From Streptomyces chryseus (lineage in GTDB: Bacteria > Actinomycetota > Actinomycetes > Streptomycetales > Streptomycetaceae): a stretch of 64,000 nt of DNA. The stretch covers positions 62,001 to 126,000 of the forward strand of contig NZ_BMVO01000007.1 of assembly GCF_014650755.1 (NCBI RefSeq), written 5' to 3'. The stretch's first letter is position 1, and each line of letters begins with the position of its first letter. Shown one piece after another: positions 52,194-60,956 of the stretch. The translations under genes and the position numbers were made by a program. The notes beneath the pieces were generated by a model, which was given only the letters and a program-made list of their open reading frames with translations, was not told the DNA's origin and made no database searches.

Positions 52194-53537
52194 TCAGCCC
52201 AGCGCGGCCTTCTTGAGCGCGGCGCGCTTGAGCGACCGGGCCCTGCGGACCACGCGCCGCAGCGTGGCGCTGCGCGGGATGAAGGCGAACTGCCGGGGGA
52301 TCGCGCCGGGCAGCGCGAGCGTGGTCAGCCGGCGGCGCTTGAAGTAGCGCCAGGTGGGGCCCTTCAGATGCTGGGTGAGGAAGCGCTCGGCCGCCGGCCG
52401 CAGGTCGGAGCGGATCTGCGGCTGCATCGCGAAGCCGACCGCCTGGAGGAGACCGGACAGGTACGGCAGGGAGACCGGCTCCGTACGGTCGCCGTCCTCC
52501 GCCAGGCCGGGCACCAGCGCGTCGACGATCGTGACCGGCACGCGGTTGCTGTTCTGGTACGGCGAGAGGCGCTCCAGGAGGACGTCCGTGCCCGTACGGG
52601 CCACCGGCACCGCGTAGAACGTGCTCGCCGTCAGCAGCGCCGTCGAGAAGCACCCGACCACCAGGGCCGGGCGGAACCGCTGGTACAGCACCTCGGCCAG
52701 CACCGGGCTGTCCAGGACGGTCAGTTCGACGCCCAGCGCCACCGCTTCGCGCTCCAGCACGCGCGACCAGCGGGCGGGCGCCGTGGGGTGCGGCTTGAAG
52801 ACGATCTGCCGGTGCCCGCGGGCGACGGCCCCGCGCAACATCGTGACGTGGAGGTCCTCCTCCTCCTCGGCGGTCAGGATCGACAGCGCCGACAGGTACT
52901 GGCCGAGGAGCAGAGCGGAATCGGCGGGGAGCGTCAACGCGTCCTCCGCGTCCGACAGTTCCGTCAGGACCTTGAGGAACGCCTCCGTCGGCACCAGCTC
53001 CGGCGGTACGTCGAACTCCCCGAGCAGCAGCGGAGTCAGCCCCGGCACCAGGTCCAGGTGGAGCAGACGCCGTACGCGCGTACCGACCAGCGGCTCGATC
53101 TTGTTGCGGGTCGGGCCGTAGCTCATCAGTCCGTCGGCGTACACCTCCAGCGGCGCGTCCGGGAACAGCTGGGTGAGTGCCAGCGCCGGATTGACCTGGA
53201 TGGACTCGACGACCAGTTCCACCCTGTCGTCGCCGAGCCCCCACAGCAGCCGCAGGTGCCGCTCCCACAGCGGGACGTCGTCCACGCGCGGCGACCAGGC
53301 GCCGGGGTGGTAGGGCGCGACGGCCTCGTTCCAGGACAGCACGCCGTCGAAACGGGACCGCAGCCGTTCGAAGCCCGGCATCTCGTCGACGGAGGGCGTC
53401 GTCTCGGGCGTCATGGCGTTGTTGCTGACCAGGAGCAGCCGCCGGGCGGCCGGAGCGAAGCAGTCGCTGTCGATGGCGGCGGCGAGGGTGGCCGCGCCGT
53501 ACAGCGTGGAGGCGAAGAAGATCTGCGTCGTGGGCAT
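52194..53537 (-). CDS. Polysialyltransferase-like glycosyltransferase
   Basis: A 447-residue protein. MPTTQIFFASTLYGAATLAAAID, IVFKPHPTAPARWSRVLEREA and LVVGCFSTALLTASTFYAVPVART match the alpha-2,8-polysialyltransferase-like family: a K-P-H-P motif plus a late Ser-Thr motif that holds the CMP-sugar donor. It probably extends a chain of nonulosonic acid residues. A basic C-terminus (RRVVRRARSLKRAALKKAALG) would help it sit at the membrane. Its ATG overlaps the GT2 stop by three bases, so the two genes form a minus-strand pair. Confidence 0.82.
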   Translation of the reverse strand: MPTTQIFFASTLYGAATLAAAIDSDCFAPAARRLLLVSNNAMTPETTPSVDEMPGFERLRSRFDGVLSWNEAVAPYHPGAWSPRVDDVPLWERHLRLLWGLGDDRVELVVESIQVNPALALTQLFPDAPLEVYADGLMSYGPTRNKIEPLVGTRVRRLLHLDLVPGLTPLLLGEFDVPPELVPTEAFLKVLTELSDAEDALTLPADSALLLGQYLSALSILTAEEEEDLHVTMLRGAVARGHRQIVFKPHPTAPARWSRVLEREAVALGVELTVLDSPVLAEVLYQRFRPALVVGCFSTALLTASTFYAVPVARTGTDVLLERLSPYQNSNRVPVTIVDALVPGLAEDGDRTEPVSLPYLSGLLQAVGFAMQPQIRSDLRPAAERFLTQHLKGPTWRYFKRRRLTTLALPGAIPRQFAFIPRSATLRRVVRRARSLKRAALKKAALG

Positions 53538-54526
53538 CAGGCAGCGACTCCCGGCGCGGCGGACGCGGACACGGGCCGGCGGCGAAGCCGCCGGAGCCGT
53601 CCCGCGCGCTCCATGTCCATGGAATCCAGCGCGTCCTTGAGGAAATCCTGCGGCATCCGCCTGAGCGCCGCCGTACTCATCGCCCGCAATTTCCGTGCCA
53701 CGGCCGGTTCGAACCTTTCGATGCTGCCCAGATGGTGGGAAATGATGGCGCAGTACGTGCGCACGGCTTTCGGCAGAAGCCGGTCCGCGTCCGGGTCCTT
53801 CGCCGTCTCCTCGATGACCTGATCGAAGGCCCGGATGAAATCGAGCTGCCGTACGTCGCCGATCTGGGTGAGCGAGGACGAGACGCCCCGCCGGTAGAAG
53901 ACGCCCAGCGTGCCGAGCGCCGCGAAGCTCTCGGCCTCCCGGTGCAGCCGCCAGATCCACGGCCGGTCCTCGGCCGTGCGCAGACCGTCGGTGAAGTGCA
54001 GCAGTCCCCGGTCGGCGAGCCGGCGGTGGTACATGCCGGCCCACGCGTAGGCGTAGTCGACGGAGGTGGAGCGGCTGGCGGGCAGGATCGCGTCGCGCGG
54101 CGACATGACGACGCCGCGCCGGCCGTGCGGGACCCGGTGGACCGTACGGGCGCGCCCGGTGCACTGCACGTGGTCCGTACGGACGAAGTCGCAGCCCAGC
54201 TCCTCCATGGCGGCCAGCAGGCGGGCGTAGTGGCCCGGGGCCAGCCAGTCGTCGCCGTCGAGGAACGTCAGGTATTCGCCGCGCGCCGCGTCGAGCCCGG
54301 TGTTGCGGGCCGTGGCCAGGCCGCCGTTGGTCTCGTGTCTGACCACGACCGCCCCCGGGAGGTCGCGCTCGGCGCGCTGGAGGATCTCCGGCGTTCCGTC
54401 GGTCGAACAGTCGTCGACGAGGATGAACTCGAAGTCGTCCCGCGCGTTCGCGCGGAGGCTTCGAAGGGTGTCTGGGGCGTATGTCTGCACGTTGAAGAAC
54501 GGCACGACGACAGAGAGCTTGACCAC
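53537..54526 (-). CDS. GT2 family glycosyltransferase
   Basis: A 329-residue GT-A fold enzyme. KLSVVVPFFNVQTYAPDTLRSL starts the domain, followed by FILVDDCSTDGT, GGLATARNTGLDAARGEYLTFLDGDDW (the DGDD metal site) and LRTAEDRPWIWRL. It adds one sugar from a nucleotide sugar, probably to the polymer or its linkage unit. I use GTG 54526, giving VVKLSVVVP; GTG 54550 is possible. Neither has an ideal ribosome-binding site. Divergent from the gene at 54714. Confidence 0.88.
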   Translation of the reverse strand: MVKLSVVVPFFNVQTYAPDTLRSLRANARDDFEFILVDDCSTDGTPEILQRAERDLPGAVVVRHETNGGLATARNTGLDAARGEYLTFLDGDDWLAPGHYARLLAAMEELGCDFVRTDHVQCTGRARTVHRVPHGRRGVVMSPRDAILPASRSTSVDYAYAWAGMYHRRLADRGLLHFTDGLRTAEDRPWIWRLHREAESFAALGTLGVFYRRGVSSSLTQIGDVRQLDFIRAFDQVIEETAKDPDADRLLPKAVRTYCAIISHHLGSIERFEPAVARKLRAMSTAALRRMPQDFLKDALDSMDMERAGRLRRLRRRPVSASAAPGVAA

Positions 54527-54674
54527 CTCCGCGACGCTAGGGCGTGCCACGGCATTCGTTGCGTCTCCCGGAGAGATGCCGGGTGAACGAAGAATGGCGG
54601 AATGGTTAACCTGCCTGCTTTCCGGGCTCCGACGCCGATCGTCGATGTGCTGTTAACCGTTTGTTGCGGCTGAG

Positions 54675-54706
54675 TTGGGCCGTCAATCGGAATGGCTCCC
54701 TAGTTT
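54675..54706 (+). promoter_or_regulatory. Candidate leaderless promoter of the nonulosonic acid operon
   Basis: TAGTTT (54701-54706) ends seven bases before the GTG at 54714, with TTGGGC (54675-54680) 20 bases upstream, a rather long spacer. No Shine-Dalgarno sequence precedes the GTG, in keeping with a leaderless transcript. Confidence 0.35.
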
Positions 54707-54713
54707 CGTCGAT

Positions 54714-56006
54714 GTGCCAGCAAGTACCAGCAAAGCCCTGCGGATCGCCGTGATCGCCGATTCCGATACGCGATGGAAATGGGGCGCTCTCACCGCCCGC
54801 CGTATCGCGCCGGAAGCCCTGATCGACGGATTCCTGCTGCGCGGCCGGGCCACTCCCACACCCCGCCAGCTCGCCGAGGTCGGCGTGCCGGTCGACGGGG
54901 TGCGGGAGGTGACCGCCGCCGAGTTCATCGGAGAGGTCGAGCACGAGGCGTACGACGTCGTCCTGCTCGCCCTCGTCGGAGGAGCCGTACAGGCGATGCT
55001 CCACGGCCTCGCGCCGCTGTGGCCGGACACCGGCCGCCGGCCGGTCATCGGCACCGGCTACGTCGGTGTCGTCTACGAGAAGCTGGCCGACGGACTGCTG
55101 CTGCGCCACGGCGCCGACATCGTCCTCGCCAACTCCCGCCACGACGCGGAACGCTTCCGCGCGGTGTACGAAGGGGTGGGCGCCGACGCCTCGGCCGTCA
55201 CGGAGGCCGCGCTGCCGTTCCTCGGCGGCGACCGCTACACCGGCACGGACACCCGTACCGTCGTCTTCGCCGCCCAGCCCTCCGTCCCGCAGTCCCGCGC
55301 CGACCGCGCCTACCTGCTGGGCCGCCTCGTGCGGCACGCCCGGCTGCACCCCGGTCGCGAGGTGCTGCTCAAGCTCCGCAGCAAGCCGGGCGAGCACACC
55401 ACGCACATCGAGGAACTGCCCTACCAGAAGCTCGCGGCCCGCATCGAGGGCGGCCCGCCGCCCAACTTCCGCCTCGTCTACGGGCACATGGGCGAGATCC
55501 TGGACCGCACCGACCTCCTGGTCACGGTCAGCTCGACCGCCGCCCTGGAGTCCCTGCACCGCCGCGTCCCGACCGCCGTCCTCACCGACCTGGGTGTGCG
55601 CGAGACCCTCGGCAACCACCACTTCCTCGGCTCCGGATGCCTCGCGTCCTGGGACCAGCTCGACGCCGGTCACCGCCCGTCGGCCGACGAGGAGTGGCTG
55701 GCGCGCCAGGGAGTGGCCGCGGACGGCTCGTACGACACCGCCTTCGACGCCGTGCGCGAGCGCGTCACCACGCTCCTGGAGCGCCCCGGCCTCCCGCCGA
55801 TCGCCCCCTATTACACCTCCGCCACCGCGCCGGGCTACCTCCCCGGCATCCTCGCCCGCCACCGCCTCGACGGTCCCCGGACCACCACCGACGTCACCGG
55901 CGTACGCCGCGTCCTGCGCGACGCCGTACGGGAGGCGGCGCGCGGGGCGTACCGCCACGGCGTGCAGCGCGTGGCCCCCGTCATCCGCCGTATGGGAGAA
56001 CTGTGA
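54714..56006 (+). CDS. DUF6716-type putative glycosyltransferase
   Basis: A 430-residue protein starting MPASTSKALRIAVIADSDTRWKWGALTARRIAPEAL. It has GT-B-like features: an N-terminal Rossmann half, then VVFAAQPSVPQSRADRAYLLGRLVRHARLHPGREVLLKLRSKPGEHTTH and TDLLVTVSSTAALESLHRRVPTAVLTDLG, which resembles the donor-site Ser-Thr region of polysialyltransferase-like enzymes. The family is found beside NeuA/NeuB-type genes in actinobacteria. It overlaps the next gene by four bases (GTGA). A transferase role in polymer assembly is likely but unproven. Confidence 0.72.
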   Translation: MPASTSKALRIAVIADSDTRWKWGALTARRIAPEALIDGFLLRGRATPTPRQLAEVGVPVDGVREVTAAEFIGEVEHEAYDVVLLALVGGAVQAMLHGLAPLWPDTGRRPVIGTGYVGVVYEKLADGLLLRHGADIVLANSRHDAERFRAVYEGVGADASAVTEAALPFLGGDRYTGTDTRTVVFAAQPSVPQSRADRAYLLGRLVRHARLHPGREVLLKLRSKPGEHTTHIEELPYQKLAARIEGGPPPNFRLVYGHMGEILDRTDLLVTVSSTAALESLHRRVPTAVLTDLGVRETLGNHHFLGSGCLASWDQLDAGHRPSADEEWLARQGVAADGSYDTAFDAVRERVTTLLERPGLPPIAPYYTSATAPGYLPGILARHRLDGPRTTTDVTGVRRVLRDAVREAARGAYRHGVQRVAPVIRRMGEL

Positions 56007-57241
56007 ACAGCCAGCCGGAACCCCAGACCGACGCCGCACGGCCCGGGCGCCGCGTCCTCGCCGTGATCCCCGCCCGCGGCGGTTCCAAGGGCGTGCCGGC
56101 GAAGAACCTCGCCGCCGTCGGCGGAGCGCCGCTCGTGGCCCGCGCCACCCGGGCGTGCCGGGGAGCCGGCCTGGTCACGCACGTCGTCGTCTCCACGGAC
56201 GACCCCGCCATCGCGGCGGCGGCGCGCGGCGCGGGCGCCGAAGTGGTGCTGCGCCCGGCGGACATCGCCGGCGACACGGCCACCAGCGAGGCGGCCGTAC
56301 TGCACGCCCTGGACGCCCACGAGGCGACGCACGGCGCGGTGGTCGACGCGGTGCTGCTGGTGCAGTGCACGAGCCCGTTCCTGACGAGCGAGGACGTCGA
56401 CGGCGTCGCCGCCGCGGTCGTCGAGGACGGCGCGGACACGGCCCACACGGTCGCCCCCTTCCACGGCTTCGTCTGGCGCGAGGACGCCGGGAACGCCGCC
56501 GTCGGGGTCAACCACGACAAGAGCTTCCGCCCCCGCCGCCAGGACCGTCCGCAGGACTTCCTGGAGACGGGCGCGGCGTACGCCATGGACGCCGCCGGAT
56601 TCCGCAAGGCCGGGCACCGCTTCTTCGGACGGACCGCCCTCGTCGTCACGGACCCGGCCCGCGTCCTGGAGATCGACGACCCGCACGACCTGGCCCGCGC
56701 CCGCGCGCTGGCGCCCCTCCTCGATCCCCGGGCGGCGACGGGCGCCCTCCCGACCCGCGACGACATCGACGCGGTCGTCATCGACTTCGACGGCACCCAG
56801 ACGGACGACCGGGTGCTGATCGACTCCGAAGGACGCGAACTCGTCGCCGTGCACCGCGGCGACGGGCTCGGCATCGCGGCCCTGCGCAAGGCGGGGCTCA
56901 AGCTGCTGATCCTGTCCACGGAGGAGAACGCGGTCGTCGCCGCACGGGCCCGCAAGCTGCGCATCCCCGTGCTCCACGGCGTCGACCGCAAGGACCTCGC
57001 CCTCAAGCAGTGGTGCGAGGAGCAGGGCGTCGCGCCCGAGCGGGTGCTCTACGCCGGCAACGACGTCAACGACCTGTCCTGCCTGGCCCTCGTGGGCTGG
57101 CCGGTGGCGGTCGCCAACGCCCACGACACCGTCCGCGGCGCCGCGCGCGCCGTCACGACCGTCCCGGGCGGGGAGGGCGCGATCCGCGAGATCGCCGCCT
57201 GGATCCTCGGCCCGTCCCTCACCCTCGTCCCCACCCCGTAG
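56003..57241 (+). CDS. Bifunctional CMP-nonulosonate cytidylyltransferase / HAD phosphatase
   Basis: A 412-residue fusion. Residues 15-240 are NeuA-type: VLAVIPARGGSKGVPAKNL binds CTP, then VVVSTDDPAIAA, SEAAVLHALDAHE, VQCTSPFLTSEDVDG. Residues 250-400 are a KdsC-type HAD phosphatase with nucleophile motif VIDFDGTQTDDRVL, STEEN and YAGNDVNDLSCL. Together they would dephosphorylate a nonulosonic acid 9-phosphate and activate it as the CMP sugar. This pairing fits Kdn made via its 9-phosphate. GTG 56003 follows GGGAGAACT and overlaps the previous stop. Confidence 0.88.
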   Translation: MNSQPEPQTDAARPGRRVLAVIPARGGSKGVPAKNLAAVGGAPLVARATRACRGAGLVTHVVVSTDDPAIAAAARGAGAEVVLRPADIAGDTATSEAAVLHALDAHEATHGAVVDAVLLVQCTSPFLTSEDVDGVAAAVVEDGADTAHTVAPFHGFVWREDAGNAAVGVNHDKSFRPRRQDRPQDFLETGAAYAMDAAGFRKAGHRFFGRTALVVTDPARVLEIDDPHDLARARALAPLLDPRAATGALPTRDDIDAVVIDFDGTQTDDRVLIDSEGRELVAVHRGDGLGIAALRKAGLKLLILSTEENAVVAARARKLRIPVLHGVDRKDLALKQWCEEQGVAPERVLYAGNDVNDLSCLALVGWPVAVANAHDTVRGAARAVTTVPGGEGAIREIAAWILGPSLTLVPTP

Positions 57242-57278
57242 CTCACCCCCCAACTCCCCCCGTTAGGAAAAGAACCAC

Positions 57279-58205
57279 ATGAGCACCAACTCGCGTCTCC
57301 GCACCTTCGGTTCCAAGACCGCGGGCCCCGGCCACCCCGTCTACGTCACCGGTGAGATCGGCATCAACCACAACGGCGACATCGAGAACGCCTTCGCGCT
57401 CATCGACGCCGCCGCCGACGCCGGCTGCGACGCGGTCAAGTTCCAGAAGCGCACCCCGGAGATCTGCACCCCGCGCGACCAGTGGGACATCGAGCGCGAC
57501 ACCCCCTGGGGCCGGATGACGTACATCGACTACCGCCACCGCGTGGAGTTCGGCGAGGACGAGTACCGCGCCATCGACGAGTACTGCAAGAAGCGCGGCA
57601 TCGACTGGTTCGCCTCCCCGTGGGACACCGAGGCCGTCGCCTTCCTGGAGAAGTTCGACGTACCGGCCCACAAGGTCGCCTCCGCGTCCCTGACGGACGA
57701 CGAGCTGCTGCGCTCGCTGCGCGCCACCGGCCGCACCGTCATCCTCTCCACCGGCATGTCGACGCCGCGCCAGATCCGCCACGCCGTGGAGGTGCTGGGC
57801 AGCGACAACATCCTGCTCTGCCACGCCACGTCGACGTACCCGGCGAAGGCCGAGGAGCTCAACCTGCGGGTGATCAACACCCTCCAGGCCGAGTACCCGA
57901 ACGTCCCGATCGGCTACAGCGGCCACGAGACCGGCCTGCAGACGACGCTCGCCGCCGTCGCCCTCGGCGCCGCGTTCGTCGAGCGCCACATCACCCTCGA
58001 CCGCGCCATGTGGGGCTCCGACCAGGCCGCCTCCGTCGAGCCGGGCGGCCTGACCCGCCTGGTCCGCGACATCCGCACCATCGAGGCGTCCCTCGGTGAC
58101 GGCGTCAAGAAGGTGTACGAGTCCGAGCTCGGCCCGATGAAGAAGCTGCGCCGCGTCGCGGGCGTCGTCGCCGAGGGCGCCGACCGCGAGCCCGCCGCGG
58201 TCTGA
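57279..58205 (+). CDS. NeuB-type nonulosonic acid (Kdn-9-phosphate) synthase without SAF domain
   Basis: A 308-residue PEP-dependent synthase. VYVTGEIGINHNGDIENAFALIDAAADAGCDAVKFQKRTPE, WFASPWDTEAVAFLEKFDVPAHKVAS, STGMSTPRQIRHAVEVL, CHATSTYPAKAEELNL, IGYSGHETGLQ and RHITLDRAMWGSDQAASVEP are the NeuB core. Normal NeuB enzymes have about 345 residues because of a C-terminal antifreeze-like SAF domain; here the chain ends soon after the barrel. It condenses PEP with mannose- or ManNAc-derived sugar. No NeuC epimerase is nearby, so mannose 6-phosphate and Kdn are favoured. ATG 57279 follows AGGAAAAG. Confidence 0.88.
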   Translation: MSTNSRLRTFGSKTAGPGHPVYVTGEIGINHNGDIENAFALIDAAADAGCDAVKFQKRTPEICTPRDQWDIERDTPWGRMTYIDYRHRVEFGEDEYRAIDEYCKKRGIDWFASPWDTEAVAFLEKFDVPAHKVASASLTDDELLRSLRATGRTVILSTGMSTPRQIRHAVEVLGSDNILLCHATSTYPAKAEELNLRVINTLQAEYPNVPIGYSGHETGLQTTLAAVALGAAFVERHITLDRAMWGSDQAASVEPGGLTRLVRDIRTIEASLGDGVKKVYESELGPMKKLRRVAGVVAEGADREPAAV

Positions 58206-58228
58206 CCGGAGAGACGGTCGACGTCGCC

Positions 58229-59326
58229 GTGAACGGCACCCCCGGCACTCCCGCCACCGAGGCCACCGGGGCCTCCGGAACCTCGGGCACGCTCGCCTTC
58301 GTCGAGAGCCCGGTCCAGCTCCTGAACGTCCTGGAGTGGGCCCACGCGAAGGCAGCCGCCCGCGGTACCCGGGCGTACGACCTCACGGTCGTCGTCCTGT
58401 CGCCCACCGACCCCATGACCCGCGGCCAGCTGCGGCGCATGGCGGAGCTCGCGCGCCACGAGGGCATGCGGGTGCGGTGGGAGGAGGCCCGTGGCGGGGC
58501 GGGGGCGCCGTTCCAGACCATCGGCGGTCTGGCGTCCGCCCTGCGGCGGGCGCGCCGGATCGTGATCGGCGACCCGTTCTCGCGGTACGTGCAGCTGCTG
58601 CTGACGATCACCCGCGCCCGTGACCTGGTCGTCGTCGACGACGGCACGGCCACCATGGAGTTCGTCGCCCAGCTCACCGGCGGCGAGCGGCTGGAGCGCT
58701 GGCACCGGCGCGGCGGCCGCCGGGGGCCCCGCGACCTCGTGTTCGGGCCGGTCTCGGCGGCGGCGCGCCGCCGTCTCACGCCGTCGCGGACCCGCAGCGT
58801 CGAGGTCTTCACCTCGATGCCCGTGGCGGAGGCTCCGGGGGTCACCGTCACGGCCAACGACTTCGGCTGGACCCGGGCCCGGTTCGGCCCGCCGCGGGTC
58901 TCGCGCGGCGCCGACCTGGTCGGGACGTCGCTGGTCGAGACCGGGGTGGTGGACCCCGACCGGTACGTCGAGGCGGTCACCGCGCTGGCCCGCGCCCACG
59001 GGGCCACCCGCTACTTCGCCCACCGGCGCGAGAGCGCCGACAAGCTGCACCGGCTGGCCGTCGAGACGGGCCTGGAGATCGTCCGCCCCGACCTGCCGCT
59101 GGAGCTCATCGCCCGGCGCGGGCCGATCGGCCGGTTGATCCTGAGCTTCCCGTCCACCGTGGTCCACACGCTGCCGCTCGCCCTGGTGGGTACGGGCGTG
59201 CGCGTCGCGGTCTGCGACGTGGACCCGCTGTGGCTGAGGGACTCGGCCTCACCCCGCGCGCAGGGCTTCCTGTCGGGGGTCACGACCACGGCCCGGGACG
59301 TCCAGCGGCTGCCCACTCCGGGATAG
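58229..59326 (+). CDS. Putative CMP-sugar glycosyltransferase (GT52-like)
   Basis: A 365-residue protein. TLAFVESPVQLLNVLEWAHA at the N-terminus, DLVVVDDGTATMEFVAQL in the middle and RYFAHRRESADKLHRLAVETGLEIVRPDLPLELIARRGPIGRLILSFPSTVVHTLPL near the end recall the P-x-Q-L-L, D-D-G and H-x-R...E...F-S-T-V blocks of bacterial sialyltransferases of GT52/GT80 type. It would be another nonulosonic acid transferase. GTG 58229 is the first start after neuB (24 bases); the ribosome-binding site GGAGAG is rather distant. Last gene of the cluster. Family identity is by pattern only. Confidence 0.68.
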   Translation: MNGTPGTPATEATGASGTSGTLAFVESPVQLLNVLEWAHAKAAARGTRAYDLTVVVLSPTDPMTRGQLRRMAELARHEGMRVRWEEARGGAGAPFQTIGGLASALRRARRIVIGDPFSRYVQLLLTITRARDLVVVDDGTATMEFVAQLTGGERLERWHRRGGRRGPRDLVFGPVSAAARRRLTPSRTRSVEVFTSMPVAEAPGVTVTANDFGWTRARFGPPRVSRGADLVGTSLVETGVVDPDRYVEAVTALARAHGATRYFAHRRESADKLHRLAVETGLEIVRPDLPLELIARRGPIGRLILSFPSTVVHTLPLALVGTGVRVAVCDVDPLWLRDSASPRAQGFLSGVTTTARDVQRLPTPG

Positions 59327-59469
59327 ATGTCTGGTTCGCCACATATGTGACCTTGCCCACGGGCCCGGAGCGGCCATCCGGAAGGGAACCCGCCGTCGAC
59401 CGCACCCGCCGGACCTGCAAAACCCCAGGCCGGGACGGGGAGGGGAACGGCGGAGCTTACCCGCCCGAA

Positions 59470-59487
59470 GCGGCGCCCAAGCGCCGC
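59470..59487 (+). terminator. Candidate terminator of the nonulosonic acid operon
   Basis: A 7-bp GC stem (59470-59476 and 59481-59487) with a CCAA loop, followed after nine bases by a pyrimidine run rich in T. About 144 bases after the last stop. Confidence 0.5.
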
Positions 59488-59536
59488 AGGGCCGACTTTC
59501 TTTCCCCTATGCGGCTGAAGTTTTGTTGATCGCTGG

Positions 59537-59564
59537 TTGGTTACCCGCCAAACACGCCTACCCT
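59537..59564 (+). promoter_or_regulatory. Candidate leaderless promoter of the amidohydrolase gene
   Basis: TTGGTT (59537-59542), 16 bases, TACCCT (59559-59564), then seven bases to the ATG at 59572. No Shine-Dalgarno sequence is present. Confidence 0.5.
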
Positions 59565-59571
59565 TTCAGAG

Positions 59572-60819
59572 ATGAGCCAGCTGATCTGCGCGTCCGAAGA
59601 AGCAGCACTGCCGGGCATGGTCCCGCTCCCCGGCACGCTGCCCGAGTCCCTGCGTCTCGAGCTGATCGCCTTCCGGCGCGACCTGCACATGCACCCGGAG
59701 CTCGGGAACCAGGAATTCCGCACCACCGCCGCGATCAAGGCCCGCCTGGAGAAGGCCGGCCTCACGCCGCGCGTGCTGCCCACGGGCACCGGACTCATCT
59801 GCGACATCGGCACCGCCCGGACGGGCGCCGACGGCGTCCGCCCGCTCCTGGCCCTGCGCGCGGACATCGACGCGCTGCCCATCCCGGACACCAAGACGGG
59901 CGTCCCGTACCGCTCCACCGTCCCTGACCGCGCGCACGCCTGCGGCCACGACGTGCACACCACGGTGGTCCTCGGCGCCGGTCTGGTCCTCGCCGAGCTC
60001 CACCGCGCGGGCCTGCTGCCCCAGCCCGTACGGCTGATCTTCCAGCCCGCCGAGGAGATGATGCCCGGCGGCGCGCTCGGCGTGATCGAGGCCGGCGGCC
60101 TCGACGGCGTCGGGAAGATCATCGCGGTGCACTGCGACCCCAAGGTCGACGCGGGCCGCGTCGGTCTGCGTACGGGCCCGATCACCTCGGCCTGCGACCG
60201 GCTGGAGGTCTTTCTGGACGGCCCCGGCGGCCACACCGCCCGCCCGCACCTGACCACCGACCTGGTGACGGCCGTCGCCCGGGTCGCCACCGACGTCCCC
60301 GCGCTGGTCGCCCGCCGCGTCGACGCGCGCGCCGGTCTCGCGGTGACCTGGGGCCGTATCGAGTCCGGTCACGCCTGCAACGTCATCCCGCAGCGCGCCG
60401 TGCTCGCCGGCACCGTCCGCTGCCTGGACCTCGACGCCTGGCACGAGGCGCCGGACCTGGTGCACGCCGCGATCGACGAGATCGCGACCCTGCACGGCGC
60501 CAAGTCGGAGATCAACTACGTCCGCGGTGTCCCGCCGGTCGTGAACGAGCATTCCGTCACCGAGCTCCTCACCGACGCCATGGCAGCCCGGCGTGGGCTG
60601 CACGCGGTCGAGGACACCGAGCAGAGCCTGGGCGGCGAGGACTTCTCGTGGTACCTGGAGCAGGTGTCCGGCGCCATGGCCCGTCTGGGCGTACGCACTC
60701 CGGGTGACACGGCCCGACGCGACCTGCACCGTGGTGATTTCGACGTGGACGAGGCCGCGATCGAGGCCGGCGTCGAACTCTTCACGGCTGCCGCGCTACT
60801 TGACGGACACCGTTCGTAA
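59572..60819 (+). CDS. M20-family amidohydrolase
   Basis: A 415-residue metallo-amidohydrolase of the M20D group (IAA-amino acid hydrolase/hippuricase-like). LIAFRRDLHMHPELGNQEFRTT opens the domain; ALRADIDALPIPD, HACGHDVHTTVVLGAG, FQPAEEMMPGGALGVI and SLGGEDFSWYLEQV carry the metal ligands and catalytic Glu. It would split an N-acyl amino acid or similar amide. Divalent metal binding looks intact. It lies 137 bases upstream of the BMP lipoprotein with a separate promoter-like region between. Confidence 0.9.
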   Translation: MSQLICASEEAALPGMVPLPGTLPESLRLELIAFRRDLHMHPELGNQEFRTTAAIKARLEKAGLTPRVLPTGTGLICDIGTARTGADGVRPLLALRADIDALPIPDTKTGVPYRSTVPDRAHACGHDVHTTVVLGAGLVLAELHRAGLLPQPVRLIFQPAEEMMPGGALGVIEAGGLDGVGKIIAVHCDPKVDAGRVGLRTGPITSACDRLEVFLDGPGGHTARPHLTTDLVTAVARVATDVPALVARRVDARAGLAVTWGRIESGHACNVIPQRAVLAGTVRCLDLDAWHEAPDLVHAAIDEIATLHGAKSEINYVRGVPPVVNEHSVTELLTDAMAARRGLHAVEDTEQSLGGEDFSWYLEQVSGAMARLGVRTPGDTARRDLHRGDFDVDEAAIEAGVELFTAAALLDGHRS

Positions 60820-60956
60820 TCAGCCACGGCGTCTTCCGTTCACGACGATCCGATAACAGCTGTCGTACGGTCGCTTATCCGGCATCTACGCGCGTTACGA
60901 TCGCCGCGAAACCAGCGCCGGCAGAGGCGCTTCGGTCAGGTCGAAGGAGCCCTCCC

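Larger units (their letters stand above)
59327..59571. other. Gap after the polymer cluster
   Basis: 245 bases with no gene. It holds the hairpin at 59470-59487, a T/C-rich run (CTTTCTTTCCCC, 59497-59508) and the candidate promoter of the amidohydrolase gene. Confidence 0.5.
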
